Assembly: GCA_021783525.1 (NCBI GenBank)
Contig: JAJXTT010000078.1
Span: 1 to 7,451 of the forward strand
Source of the DNA: Pseudomonadota bacterium
GTDB taxonomy: Bacteria; Pseudomonadota; Gammaproteobacteria; Burkholderiales; Gallionellaceae
Length of the DNA stretch: 7,451 nt
Direction of reading: 5' to 3'
The notes beneath the pieces are model-generated. The model was not told where the DNA came from and made no database searches. It saw only the letters and a list, made by a program, of their open reading frames with translations. This document shows, piece after piece, positions 1 to 6,770 of the stretch. How positions within the stretch are numbered: the stretch's first letter is position 1; each line of letters opens with the position of its first letter. The position numbers were made by a program, and so were the translations under genes.

Positions 1-9
1 AAGGCTGCG

Positions 10-2064
10 ATGATGCGCGGTGGCGTCCGCGGCCTGGCGGGTCCCATCCTGATCGTGATGATCCTGTCGATGATGGTGCTGCCGCTGCCGCCGTTCCTGC
101 TGGATATCCTGTTCACGTTCAATATCGCGCTGGCGGTCATGGTGCTGCTGGTTGCGATGAACACCACCAAGCCGCTGGATTTCGCCGTCTTCCCCACGGT
201 GCTGCTGATCTCCACCCTGCTGCGTCTCTCGCTCAATGTGGCGTCCACCCGCGTGGTGCTGCTGCACGGACACACCGGCCCGGATGCGGCGGGCAAGGTG
301 ATCGAGTCGTTCGGCCACTTCCTGGTGGGCGGAAACTACGCGGTGGGCATCGTCGTGTTCGTGATCCTGGTGGTGATCAATTTCGTGGTCATCACCAAAG
401 GCGCCGGACGTATCGCCGAAGTCGGCGCGCGCTTCACCCTGGACGCGATGCCGGGCAAGCAGATGGCGATCGACGCCGACCTGAATGCCGGCCTGATCGG
501 TGAAGACGTGGCGCGCAAGCGCCGCGCCGAGATCGCCCAGGAAGCCGACTTCTACGGGGCGATGGATGGTGCATCCAAGTTCGTGCGCGGCGATGCCGTC
601 GCAGGCATCATCATCATGCTCGTCAACGTCGTGGGCGGACTGGTGATCGGCGTGCTGCAGCATGACCTGGACCTGGCGACCGCAGCCAAGAACTACACCT
701 TGCTCACCATTGGCGACGGCCTGGTGGCCCAGATCCCGGCGCTGGTGATCTCCACCGCCGCCGGCATGGTGGTGAGCCGCGTCGCCAGCGAAGACAACAT
801 CGGTCAGCAGCTGGCGAAACAATTGATCTCCAGCCCGCAGGTGCTCATCGTGACGGCTGCCATCATCGGCATGCTGGGCCTGATCCCCGGCATGCCGCAT
901 TTCGCTTTCCTGCTGCTGGCGGGCGCAATGGGCTGGTTCGCCTATTTCCTGCTGCAGCGCGCAAGGCAGGCGGAGGACAAGGCAGCGGAAGCGGCCAGCC
1001 CCGCGCTTGCACCGAGCACCGAGGCGCCGGAAGCCAGCTGGGAGGACGTGGCGCAGGTGGACGTGCTGGGACTTGAAGTCGGCTACCGCCTGATATCGCT
1101 CGTGGACAAGGCGCAGGACGGCGACCTGTTGCGGCGCATCAAGGGCATCCGCAAGAAGTTCACCCAGGATATGGGATTCCTGCCGCCTGCCGTGCATATC
1201 CGCGACAATCTCGATCTGCGCCCCAATGCCTATCGCATCACCCTGAAAGGGGCCGAAATCGGCAGCGGCGAGGCATACCCCAACATGTTCCTCGCGATCA
1301 ATCCCGGCAGCGTGAGCGGCGTATTGCCCGGCACCCCGACCAAAGACCCGGCCTTCGGCCTGCCCGCCATCTGGGTGGATGCAACCGTGCGCGAACAGGC
1401 GCAAGTCATGGGCTACACAGTGGTCGATGCCGGCACGGTAGTGGCGACGCACATGAGCCACCTGATCCATACCCATGCAGCCGAGCTGCTGGGCCGCCAG
1501 GAACTGCAGCAGTTGCTGGACCACCTCGGCAAGATCGCCCCCAAACTGACCGAAGACCTCGTACCGAAGTTGCTGCCACTGTCGACCGTGCAGAAGGTCA
1601 TGCAGAACCTGCTGGACGAAGGCATGCATGTGCGCGACATGCGCACCATCCTGGAGACGCTGGCCGAGCACGCGCCGCAGACCCAGGACGCGACCGTGCT
1701 GACCGGCCTCGTGCGCGTGGCGCTCGGCGCGGCCATCGTGCAGCAGTTCTACCCGTCGGCGCAGGAACTGCAAGTCATCGGCATGGACAAGGAACTCGAA
1801 TACGTGCTCGCGCAGGCCCTGCAGGCGGGCGGCTCGGCCATCGAGCCCGGCCTGGCCAACACGCTGCTGCGCGAAGCGCGCAACGCGACACAGACACAGG
1901 AACAACTGGGGCTGCCCGCGGTGCTGCTGGTGCCGGGGCATATCCGCGATTTGCTGGCGCGTTTCCTGAAGCGTTCGCTGCCGCAGCTCAGAGTGATTTC
2001 TCAAGACGAAGTACCGGGGTTCAAGACGGTACGGTTTACATCCATGGTAGGGGGTAGAGCATGA
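10..2064 (+). CDS. flhA: Flagellar biosynthesis protein FlhA (export gate subunit)
   Basis: FlhA is the large inner-membrane subunit of the flagellar type III export gate, coupling proton flow to subunit export and docking chaperone-substrate complexes on its cytosolic domain. The 684-residue product matches the FHIPEP family along its length. Hydrophobic segments lie at about residues 11-50, 56-73, 107-129, 195-216, 236-255 and 277-316. The conserved cytosolic loop, with the ITKGAGRIAEVGARF and PGKQMAIDADLNAGLIGED blocks, spans about 128-165. An Ala/Glu/Pro-rich linker (about 318-345) leads to the C-terminal substrate-binding domain, including EVGYRL and HAAELLGRQE. The start is uncertain: the frame stays open to base 1, and the N-terminus is about a dozen residues shorter than in E. 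coli FlhA (692 aa), so the true start may lie upstream. AAGG at bases 1-4 could serve ATG 10 or ATG 13. The stop overlaps the flhF start (ATGA). Confidence 0.97.
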   Translation: MMRGGVRGLAGPILIVMILSMMVLPLPPFLLDILFTFNIALAVMVLLVAMNTTKPLDFAVFPTVLLISTLLRLSLNVASTRVVLLHGHTGPDAAGKVIESFGHFLVGGNYAVGIVVFVILVVINFVVITKGAGRIAEVGARFTLDAMPGKQMAIDADLNAGLIGEDVARKRRAEIAQEADFYGAMDGASKFVRGDAVAGIIIMLVNVVGGLVIGVLQHDLDLATAAKNYTLLTIGDGLVAQIPALVISTAAGMVVSRVASEDNIGQQLAKQLISSPQVLIVTAAIIGMLGLIPGMPHFAFLLLAGAMGWFAYFLLQRARQAEDKAAEAASPALAPSTEAPEASWEDVAQVDVLGLEVGYRLISLVDKAQDGDLLRRIKGIRKKFTQDMGFLPPAVHIRDNLDLRPNAYRITLKGAEIGSGEAYPNMFLAINPGSVSGVLPGTPTKDPAFGLPAIWVDATVREQAQVMGYTVVDAGTVVATHMSHLIHTHAAELLGRQELQQLLDHLGKIAPKLTEDLVPKLLPLSTVQKVMQNLLDEGMHVRDMRTILETLAEHAPQTQDATVLTGLVRVALGAAIVQQFYPSAQELQVIGMDKELEYVLAQALQAGGSAIEPGLANTLLREARNATQTQEQLGLPAVLLVPGHIRDLLARFLKRSLPQLRVISQDEVPGFKTVRFTSMVGGRA

Positions 2065-3392
2065 ACGCCAGAAAATTCATCGCAGCCAGTTCGCGTGACG
2101 CACTGAAGCTGGTGCGCACCGAACTCGGAGAGGACGCCGTGATCCTGTCCAACCGGAAAGTGCCGGAGGGAGTTGAGATCGTGGCCGTGGCCGGCTCCGA
2201 ACTGGCCCACCTGAGCGAGACTCGCGTGAACGGCAGGGGGGCCGCGGAGCAACGGGGGAGCCGCCGGCCTTCCCCCGGCGAAGGGAATGCGAGCCGAACC
2301 GCAGAGAGCACGGCCCAGGCGCCCATGCGTCCGGGCACGCTGACGCCGCAGGGCGCGAACCAGGCTGCCGCGCTGGGAGCCAAAGTGCTAGAAGCAAATG
2401 CCAGACGCGAGAGCGTCGCGTCGCGCGATAAAAATGATGCGACCGCAGAACAGCAGATGCTGCTGTCCGAGATCAAGACCATGCGCAACCTGATGCAGGA
2501 ACAGATGGCGCGTCTCTCCTGGTTGGACATGCAGAAGCATGATCCGCTGCGCAGTGCCCTGTTGCGCGACATGCTCAACGTCGGCTTCAGCCCGATCCTG
2601 TCGCGCCAGTTGCTGGAGAAGATCCCGGCGGACGGCGGTCTCGACTGGCTGCGCCGCATCCTGGGGCACAACCTGCGTGTGGCGACGGTGCAGGAAGATG
2701 TGGTGGCGCGCGGCGGCGTATACGCGCTGGTCGGCCCCACCGGCGTCGGCAAGACCACCACCACCGCCAAGCTGGCGGCGCGTGCCGTGGTGCGCTATGG
2801 CGCGGACAAGGTGGCGCTGGTCACGACCGACAGCTACCGTATCGGCGCCCATGAACAATTGAAGATCTACGGCAAGATACTCGGCGTATCGGTGCATGCG
2901 GTGCGCGATACCCAGGACCTGAAGCTGACGCTGTCCGGACTGAAGCACAAGCACCTGGTATTGATCGACACCATGGGCGTCGGGCAGCGCGACAGCCGCG
3001 TGGCGGAACAGGCGGAGATGTTCGATGCGGTGGGCGTGCGGCGCCTGCTGCTGCTGAACGCGACCAGTTCCGGCGGCACGCTGGACGACGTGGTGAAGAT
3101 GTACGGCGGCACCGGCGTGATCGGCTGCATCCCGACCAAGCTGGACGAGGCGGTGACGCTCGGCACGGTGCTGGATGTGGTGGTGCGGCACAAGCTGACC
3201 ATGCATTACATCGCCAGCGGCCAGCGCGTACCGGAGGACCTGCATGAAGTGAATCTGGAATATCTGCTGCATCGCGTCTTCAAGGACGTGGGCAAGACGA
3301 CCTCGGCATTTGCCATGCAGGAGGCCGAACTGCCGACCTTCATGGCCGGGATGGTCGGCGCGCAGAACATGAGGGGGCAATATGCGATCTGA
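2061..3392 (+). CDS. flhF: Flagellar SRP-type GTPase FlhF
   Basis: FlhF is an SRP/FtsY-like GTPase that recruits the first flagellar components to the cell pole. The 443-residue product has an N-terminal B domain (about 1-55), a low-complexity Ala/Arg/Thr-rich linker (about 56-133), a helical N domain (about 134-220) and a GTPase G domain (about 221-430). GTP-binding motifs are intact: P-loop GPTGVGKTTT (225-234), TTDSYRIGAHEQL (255-267), DTMGVGQRD (303-311) and TKLDE (359-363). The DTMG form replaces the commoner DTAG/DTVG. The ATG lies inside the flhA stop (ATGA, 4-base overlap) and is preceded by AGGGGG at 2049-2054, six bases upstream, which supports this start and coupled translation. 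The linker carries a palindromic stretch (see 2263-2284). It is followed by flhG, its known functional partner. Confidence 0.97.
   Translation: MNARKFIAASSRDALKLVRTELGEDAVILSNRKVPEGVEIVAVAGSELAHLSETRVNGRGAAEQRGSRRPSPGEGNASRTAESTAQAPMRPGTLTPQGANQAAALGAKVLEANARRESVASRDKNDATAEQQMLLSEIKTMRNLMQEQMARLSWLDMQKHDPLRSALLRDMLNVGFSPILSRQLLEKIPADGGLDWLRRILGHNLRVATVQEDVVARGGVYALVGPTGVGKTTTTAKLAARAVVRYGADKVALVTTDSYRIGAHEQLKIYGKILGVSVHAVRDTQDLKLTLSGLKHKHLVLIDTMGVGQRDSRVAEQAEMFDAVGVRRLLLLNATSSGGTLDDVVKMYGGTGVIGCIPTKLDEAVTLGTVLDVVVRHKLTMHYIASGQRVPEDLHEVNLEYLLHRVFKDVGKTTSAFAMQEAELPTFMAGMVGAQNMRGQYAI
2263..2284. repeat. REP-like palindromic stretch inside the flhF linker
   Basis: Two alternative inverted repeats overlap here: GCCGG (2263-2267) with CCGGC (2275-2279), and CCTTC (2268-2272) with GAAGG (2280-2284). 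The stretch is read as residues R69-G75 (RPSPGEG) in the poorly conserved linker of FlhF. It shares CCTTCCC and a central CCGG with the hairpin at 3423-3443. Such sequence resembles dispersed intergenic palindromes of proteobacteria, which give translations like this. That it derives from such an element is inference; only the palindromes are seen. Confidence 0.35.
3371..3377 (+). promoter_or_regulatory. Ribosome binding site of flhG
   Basis: GAGGGGG ends four bases before the ATG at 3382. It favours this start over the next in-frame ATG at 3406, which has no purine-rich sequence in front. It lies inside the last codons of flhF. Confidence 0.6.
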
Positions 3393-4332
3393 TCCGTTGG
3401 CGAATATGCCTTCTTCCCAGCCCCTTCCCGCCGGTGGGCGAGGCAGACGAACGCACGATTCCGATCAGGCGGCGGGATTGCGCCGCCTGCTGGCGCGCTC
3501 CAGTTCGCGCGTGGTGACCGTGGTCGGCGCACGCGACGGGCTGGGGGCGACCAGCATCGTCGTGAACCTGGCAGCGGTGCTGGGGAATTCGGGCAAGGAT
3601 GTGCTGGTGCTGGACGAAAACCTGTCGCAGGACAACGTGGCGAACACGCTGGCATTGAAGGCGCGCCATGACCTGCTGCATGTGGTCCGCGGCGACAAGG
3701 CATGGCAGGATGTGGTCCTGAGCGCCGCCCAGGGTGTGCGTGTGCTGCCCGTGGCGCGGGCGATACAAAGCCTGCCGAAACTGAACGAGCCGGAGCGCGA
3801 CCGCTTGCTGGAGTCGCTGTGCGCCGCCGCGAAGGACATGGACGTGGTGCTGGTGGACGCGGCGCGTGCCGGGCATTCGGTCTGCGCGAGCCTGTCCGGC
3901 GACGAACCTCTGCTGCTGGTGCTGAACGCCACCGCCAGCGGGATCACGGAAAGTTATGCCTTGCTCAAGCAGATGGCGATGCATAATGGCAGGCAGGCGT
4001 TCGATATCGTGGTCAACAAGGTCGGAAGCGAACGCGAAGCACTGGCGATATTCGACAATATGGCGCAGGTTGCGGGCCGCCATCTCCAGGTGCACCTGGA
4101 GTACCTGGGACATATTCCAGTTGATGAAAAGCTCAAACGTGCGACACAATTGGGCCGTCCGGTGACCGAGGCTTTCCCGGCGGCGCAGTCGTCGTACGCA
4201 ATGAGAGAGATCGCGCAGGGACTGTTGCGTGCGCCGATGGCATCGGATGAAGGGCATGACGTGCTGGGGAGCGTGATGCAGCGCATGATGCGGCAATCGC
4301 GTCCGGCGAACAATACAATGGCGATCACATGA
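3382..4332 (+). CDS. flhG: Flagellar number regulator FlhG (FleN), MinD/ParA-like, degenerate P-loop
   Basis: FlhG (FleN, YlxH) is a MinD-like protein that restricts flagellar number and stimulates the FlhF GTPase through an N-terminal DQAxxLR helix. That motif is present as DQAAGLR at residues 28-34. The MinD-like fold follows: a P-loop region at 49-58, VLVLDEN (74-80) in place of the usual LDxD, a Walker B strand ending at D159, and the C-terminal HLEYLGHIPVD block (about 238-248) typical of the family. The P-loop is unusual: ARDGLGATS replaces KGGVGKT, with Arg51 at the signature lysine position and Ala56 at the P-loop lysine position, so normal ATP hydrolysis is doubtful. The 27 residues before DQAAGLR are longer than in most FlhG proteins and include REP-like sequence. 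The start overlaps flhF by 11 bases. The identity rests on context plus motif and is firm; enzymatic activity is not. Confidence 0.93.
   Translation: MRSDPLANMPSSQPLPAGGRGRRTHDSDQAAGLRRLLARSSSRVVTVVGARDGLGATSIVVNLAAVLGNSGKDVLVLDENLSQDNVANTLALKARHDLLHVVRGDKAWQDVVLSAAQGVRVLPVARAIQSLPKLNEPERDRLLESLCAAAKDMDVVLVDAARAGHSVCASLSGDEPLLLVLNATASGITESYALLKQMAMHNGRQAFDIVVNKVGSEREALAIFDNMAQVAGRHLQVHLEYLGHIPVDEKLKRATQLGRPVTEAFPAAQSSYAMREIAQGLLRAPMASDEGHDVLGSVMQRMMRQSRPANNTMAIT
3423..3443. repeat. REP-like imperfect hairpin at the 5' end of flhG
   Basis: CCTTCCC (3423-3429) can pair with GGGCGAGG (3436-3443), with one bulged C (3439), one G-T pair and a six-base loop. It encodes about residues P14-G21 (PLPAGGRG). 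The composition, and the translation just ahead of the functional DQAAGLR motif, resemble a dispersed palindromic repeat caught inside the reading frame. The similar stretch at 2263-2284 supports this, but no third clear copy is present in the window. Confidence 0.35.
4084..4101. repeat. 18-base perfect palindrome within flhG
   Basis: CTCCAGGTG is followed directly by its reverse complement CACCTGGAG, giving a gapless dyad centred between 4092 and 4093. It encodes residues 235-240 (LQVHLE) of FlhG, within a conserved strand region. It could be an operator-like site about 230 bases before fliA, or a chance product of codon choice; nothing in the sequence decides this. Confidence 0.5.
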
Positions 4333-5072
4333 ATATCGCCGGCAACCTTAAGACAAAGGCTATGTACACGCCGAATGGACTGACTGACAAGGAAGAGTGC
4401 CTGAAGGAGTATGCGCCTTTGGTGAAGCGCATCGCCCATCACATGATGCTCAAATTGCCCGGCAGCGTCGAAGTGGATGACCTGATCCAGGCGGGCATGA
4501 TGGGTCTGCTCGATGCCGCCAGCCGTTACGACGAGCTGCGCGGTGCGATGTTCGAGACTTATGCCGCACAGCGCATACGCGGTGCGATGCTGGACGAATT
4601 GCGCGGCGCGGACTGGCTGCCGCGCAGCCTGCGCCGCGACATGCGCCGCATCGAGACGGCCATCAGCCGCCTGCAGCAGAAGCTCGGCAAGGCGCCGAGC
4701 GAGTCCGAGATCGCGAAGGAACTGGGCGTTCCGCTGACCGAATACCAGCAGATGTTGCAGGAAGGGCGCGGCGCCCAACTGCTGTATTACGAGGATTTCC
4801 ACGGTGAGGGAGACGAGGACTTTTTCGAGCGCTTCGAATTTTCCAGCGACAGCAATCCGCTGGAACTGCTGCAGGACGAGCGCTTCAGGGCCGCACTCGT
4901 CCAGGCGATAGAACGCCTGCCGGAGCGCGAACGGCAGATGATGGGCATGCATTATGAGCAGGATATGAACTTGCGCGAGATCGGCGAGGTGATGGGGGTT
5001 TCCGAATCGCGCGTATGCCAGTTGCATAGCCAGGCCGTGGCGCGCCTGCGGACTTCGATGAAGGGCCATTAA
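4329..5072 (+). CDS. fliA: RNA polymerase sigma-28 factor FliA
   Basis: FliA is the flagellar sigma factor that directs RNA polymerase to late flagellar, motor and chemotaxis promoters. The 247-residue product has region 2 at about 29-98 (LVKRIAHHM, VDDLIQAGMMGLLDA, YAAQRIRGAMLDELR), region 3 at about 105-150 and region 4 at about 188-243. The C-terminal helix-turn-helix lies in NLREIGEVMGVSESRVCQLH (214-233). Cys230 sits where E. coli and Pseudomonas FliA have serine. The length is close to E. coli FliA (239 aa). The ATG overlaps the flhG stop (ATGA), which suggests translational coupling because no good Shine-Dalgarno precedes it. An in-frame ATG at 4362 (Met12) would begin MYTPNGLTDKE, close to the E. 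coli N-terminus, but its AAAGG is only two bases away. Met1 is preferred but not certain. Confidence 0.96.
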   Translation: MNIAGNLKTKAMYTPNGLTDKEECLKEYAPLVKRIAHHMMLKLPGSVEVDDLIQAGMMGLLDAASRYDELRGAMFETYAAQRIRGAMLDELRGADWLPRSLRRDMRRIETAISRLQQKLGKAPSESEIAKELGVPLTEYQQMLQEGRGAQLLYYEDFHGEGDEDFFERFEFSSDSNPLELLQDERFRAALVQAIERLPERERQMMGMHYEQDMNLREIGEVMGVSESRVCQLHSQAVARLRTSMKGH

Positions 5073-5159
5073 AGCCCGGGCTCCGCAGCCGCCCGCGCCA
5101 CAGGGGAATCAGGCAGGATGACAAGAAGAATATCGGGTCTTTTCCCATGCGCTCTCGCT

Positions 5160-5187
5160 TTGCGCTGCACCGCGATGAACGTACACT
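5160..5187 (+). promoter_or_regulatory. Possible weak sigma-70-like promoter for motC-motD
   Basis: In the 145-base gap between fliA and motC, TTGCGC (5160-5165) and TACACT (5182-5187) are separated by 16 bases, about 30 bases before the motC ATG. Matches to consensus are 3/6 and 4/6. No convincing sigma-28 site (TAAA-N15-GCCGATAA) was found in the gap, although one would be expected for motor genes. motC and motD may instead be read through from the upstream operon. Confidence 0.22.
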
Positions 5188-5217
5188 ACGCCCCGTTCAA
5201 CTACGGAGTCTGGGTTT

Positions 5218-5967
5218 ATGGACAAGCTTAGCCTGTTCGGATTGGTTCTCGCCATCACGGGGATCGTCGGTGGACAGCTGCTGGAAGGCGGTTCGATCAA
5301 TGTCCTGATGCAGCTGGCTGCCTTCCTCATCGTGTTCGGCGGCACGATAGGCGCGGTCATGCTGCAGCACCCGCTCGATGTGTTCGTGAGCGGCATCAGG
5401 ATGGGCGGCTGGGTCTTCGTCACACCCGTCATCGACACGCAGAAACTGGCGCACCAGATCACCACCTGGGGCGGTATCGCCCGCAAGGACGGCATCCTCG
5501 CGCTGGAGGCCCAGCTCAAGAACATCGAAGAACCGTTCGTCGCCAAAGGGCTGCAGATGCTGGTGGACGGCAACAGCGCCGAAAAGATACGCGAAGTGCT
5601 GGACATCGACCTGCAAAGCTACGAGACGCTGCGCTGGCAATCAGCGCGCGTGTGGGAATCGGCGGCGGGTTACGCGCCCACCATCGGCATCATCGGTGCC
5701 GTGCTGGGGCTGGTGCACGTGATGCAAAGCCTGGGCGAGCCGGCCAAGCTGGGCGCGGGCATCGCTGTCGCATTCATCGCCACCATCTATGGTGTGGGCT
5801 CAGCCAACCTGCTGTTCCTGCCGATCGCGGGCAAGCTCAAGATCATCATCGCGCAGCAGGTGAACCTGCGCGAGATGCTGATTGACGGCCTGTGCATGGT
5901 GGCGAACGCCGAGAACCCGCGCTTCATCGAGAACAAGCTGAAGGGCTACATCCCGGAGGTATCCTGA
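5218..5967 (+). CDS. motC: Flagellar motor stator protein MotC (MotA family)
   Basis: This is the MotA/TolQ/ExbB-family stator subunit that forms the ion channel with MotD and pushes on the rotor protein FliG. The 249-residue product resembles Pseudomonas MotC more than E. coli MotA (295 aa). Membrane segments lie at about residues 5-22, 32-50, 151-170 and 181-205. The cytoplasmic loop contains the charged ARKDGILALE stretch (88-97), corresponding to the FliG-contacting region of MotA. YAPTIGIIGAVLGLVHVM (152-169) is the diagnostic third membrane segment, with the conserved proline at 154; a further proline (202) follows the fourth. GGAG at 5205-5208, nine bases before the ATG, supports the start. 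The stop shares one base with the motD start (TGATG), so the two are a coupled pair. A generic motA label would also be acceptable. Confidence 0.95.
   Translation: MDKLSLFGLVLAITGIVGGQLLEGGSINVLMQLAAFLIVFGGTIGAVMLQHPLDVFVSGIRMGGWVFVTPVIDTQKLAHQITTWGGIARKDGILALEAQLKNIEEPFVAKGLQMLVDGNSAEKIREVLDIDLQSYETLRWQSARVWESAAGYAPTIGIIGAVLGLVHVMQSLGEPAKLGAGIAVAFIATIYGVGSANLLFLPIAGKLKIIIAQQVNLREMLIDGLCMVANAENPRFIENKLKGYIPEVS
5955..5960 (+). promoter_or_regulatory. Ribosome binding site of motD
   Basis: GGAGGT ends six bases before ATG 5967, an ideal Shine-Dalgarno. It fixes the motD start there even though the reading frame stays open upstream to an ATG at 5892 inside motC. Confidence 0.8.
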
Positions 5968-6746
5968 TGGCGCGCCGCCCCAAAAGAGCGGAGCACGACA
6001 ATCACGAGCGCTGGATGGTCTCTTACGCCGATTTCATCACGCTGCTGTTCGCCTTCTTCGTTGTGATGTACGGTATCTCCTCCGTGAACGAAGGCAAGTA
6101 CAGGATCTTCAGCGTCTCCGTCAACCAGGCCTTCGGCGCCAACGGCAAAGCGGGTGAGGGCAGCGGAATAAAGCTGACCGAGGACGAGATATTCTTCAAA
6201 TCACTGGTCGACCGGCGCAATGCTCGCCTGGCCGAGAAACAGCGCAAACAGAACGAGCGCATGCAGAATCTCGCGCAGACGCTGAATTCAGCGATGGCGT
6301 CGTTTGTGAAGAACGGGCAGATGAACGTTTCCCAGAATGGCCGCGGCGTGGAACTGGAGATCAACGCCAGCGCGCTGTTCAACCAGGGAGAAGCCGATAT
6401 ACAGCCGGAAGCGAAGAAGACACTGGCGGACGCGGCGAAGGTGTTGGCGGAAAATGATTTTGCCATCGAAGTGGAAGGGCATACCGACAATATGCCGATC
6501 AGCACCGCGAGGTTTCCATCCAATTGGGAGCTGTCCTCGGCGCGCGCCAGCAGCGTCGTGCGCCTGTTCATAGACCAGGGTATTGTCGCCAAGCGCCTGA
6601 AAGCAGTAGGCGAGGCCGACAATCAACCCGTCGTACCGAACGATACCCCTGAAAACCGTGCGCGCAACCGGCGCGTGACGATCACCGTGCTGTCGCCGGA
6701 GCCTGAAGCGGAGCCGGCGATTCCACAATCGCCGGATCAACAATAA
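5967..6746 (+). CDS. motD: Flagellar motor stator protein MotD (MotB family)
   Basis: This is the stator subunit that anchors the MotC channel to peptidoglycan and carries the ion-binding aspartate. The 259-residue product has a basic N-terminus, then one membrane segment at about 18-38 starting SYADFITLLFAFF, with Asp22 equivalent to E. coli MotB Asp32. SSVNEGKY (38-45) and the linker follow, and the OmpA-like peptidoglycan-binding domain spans about 122-242, including GHTDNMPI (171-178), NWELSSARASSVV (186-198) and NRARNRRVTI (230-239). A charged segment at 82-100 probably forms a helix or coiled coil. The tail from 243 is Pro/Glu-rich. The start at 5967 is chosen for its strong ribosome binding site, the one-base overlap with motC, and because MARR...NHERW matches Pseudomonas MotD; the extra 25 upstream residues have no family match. 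Ion choice (proton or sodium) cannot be read safely. Confidence 0.95.
   Translation: MARRPKRAEHDNHERWMVSYADFITLLFAFFVVMYGISSVNEGKYRIFSVSVNQAFGANGKAGEGSGIKLTEDEIFFKSLVDRRNARLAEKQRKQNERMQNLAQTLNSAMASFVKNGQMNVSQNGRGVELEINASALFNQGEADIQPEAKKTLADAAKVLAENDFAIEVEGHTDNMPISTARFPSNWELSSARASSVVRLFIDQGIVAKRLKAVGEADNQPVVPNDTPENRARNRRVTITVLSPEPEAEPAIPQSPDQQ
6714..6735 (+). terminator. Strong hairpin at the 3' end of motD (possible terminator or mRNA end stabiliser)
   Basis: CCGGCGATT (6714-6722) and AATCGCCGG (6727-6735) form a perfect 9-bp stem with the loop CCAC. It ends eight bases before the motD stop codon and encodes part of the Pro-rich tail. No run of T follows, so it is not a classical intrinsic terminator. 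Its place at the end of the flagellar operon suggests a role in ending transcription or protecting the transcript, which is inference. Confidence 0.4.
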
Positions 6747-6770
6747 GAACCGAAATCAAATCCGTTCGTG

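Noticed and set aside
2388..3380. Long open frame of 330 codons on the minus strand opposite flhF
   Set aside because: It lies wholly opposite intact flhF, its product is His/Gln/Arg-rich low-complexity sequence with no recognisable domain, and such frames are common antisense shadows in high-G+C DNA.
3340..5069. Long minus-strand open frames opposite flhG and fliA (318 and 371 codons)
   Set aside because: They mirror well-supported genes, show biased shadow composition and have no family resemblance.
5074..5095. G+C-rich inverted repeats just after the fliA stop as a terminator
   Set aside because: AGCCCGGGCT has no loop and the alternative stems are only 4-5 bp, with no T-run after them; chance in G+C-rich DNA is likely.
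5131..5138. Sigma-28-like -10 (CCCGATAT) on the minus strand in the fliA-motC gap
   Set aside because: No -35 element at the right distance, and it would point into the 3' end of fliA, where no gene is read in that direction.
5118..5231. 37-codon frame in the fliA-motC gap, overlapping the motC start
   Set aside because: The nearest purine-rich sequence touches the ATG, codon use is poor, and the peptide is unrecognised; most likely chance.
5892..5966. Upstream extension of motD to an ATG at 5892
   Set aside because: The added 25 residues lie inside motC, match no family member, and the ideal ribosome binding site and TGATG overlap place the start at 5967.
6393..6400. GCCGATAT inside motD, matching a sigma-28 -10 element
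   Set aside because: The bases 15 upstream (6374-6377, GCTG) do not resemble the TAAA -35 element, and it lies within coding sequence.
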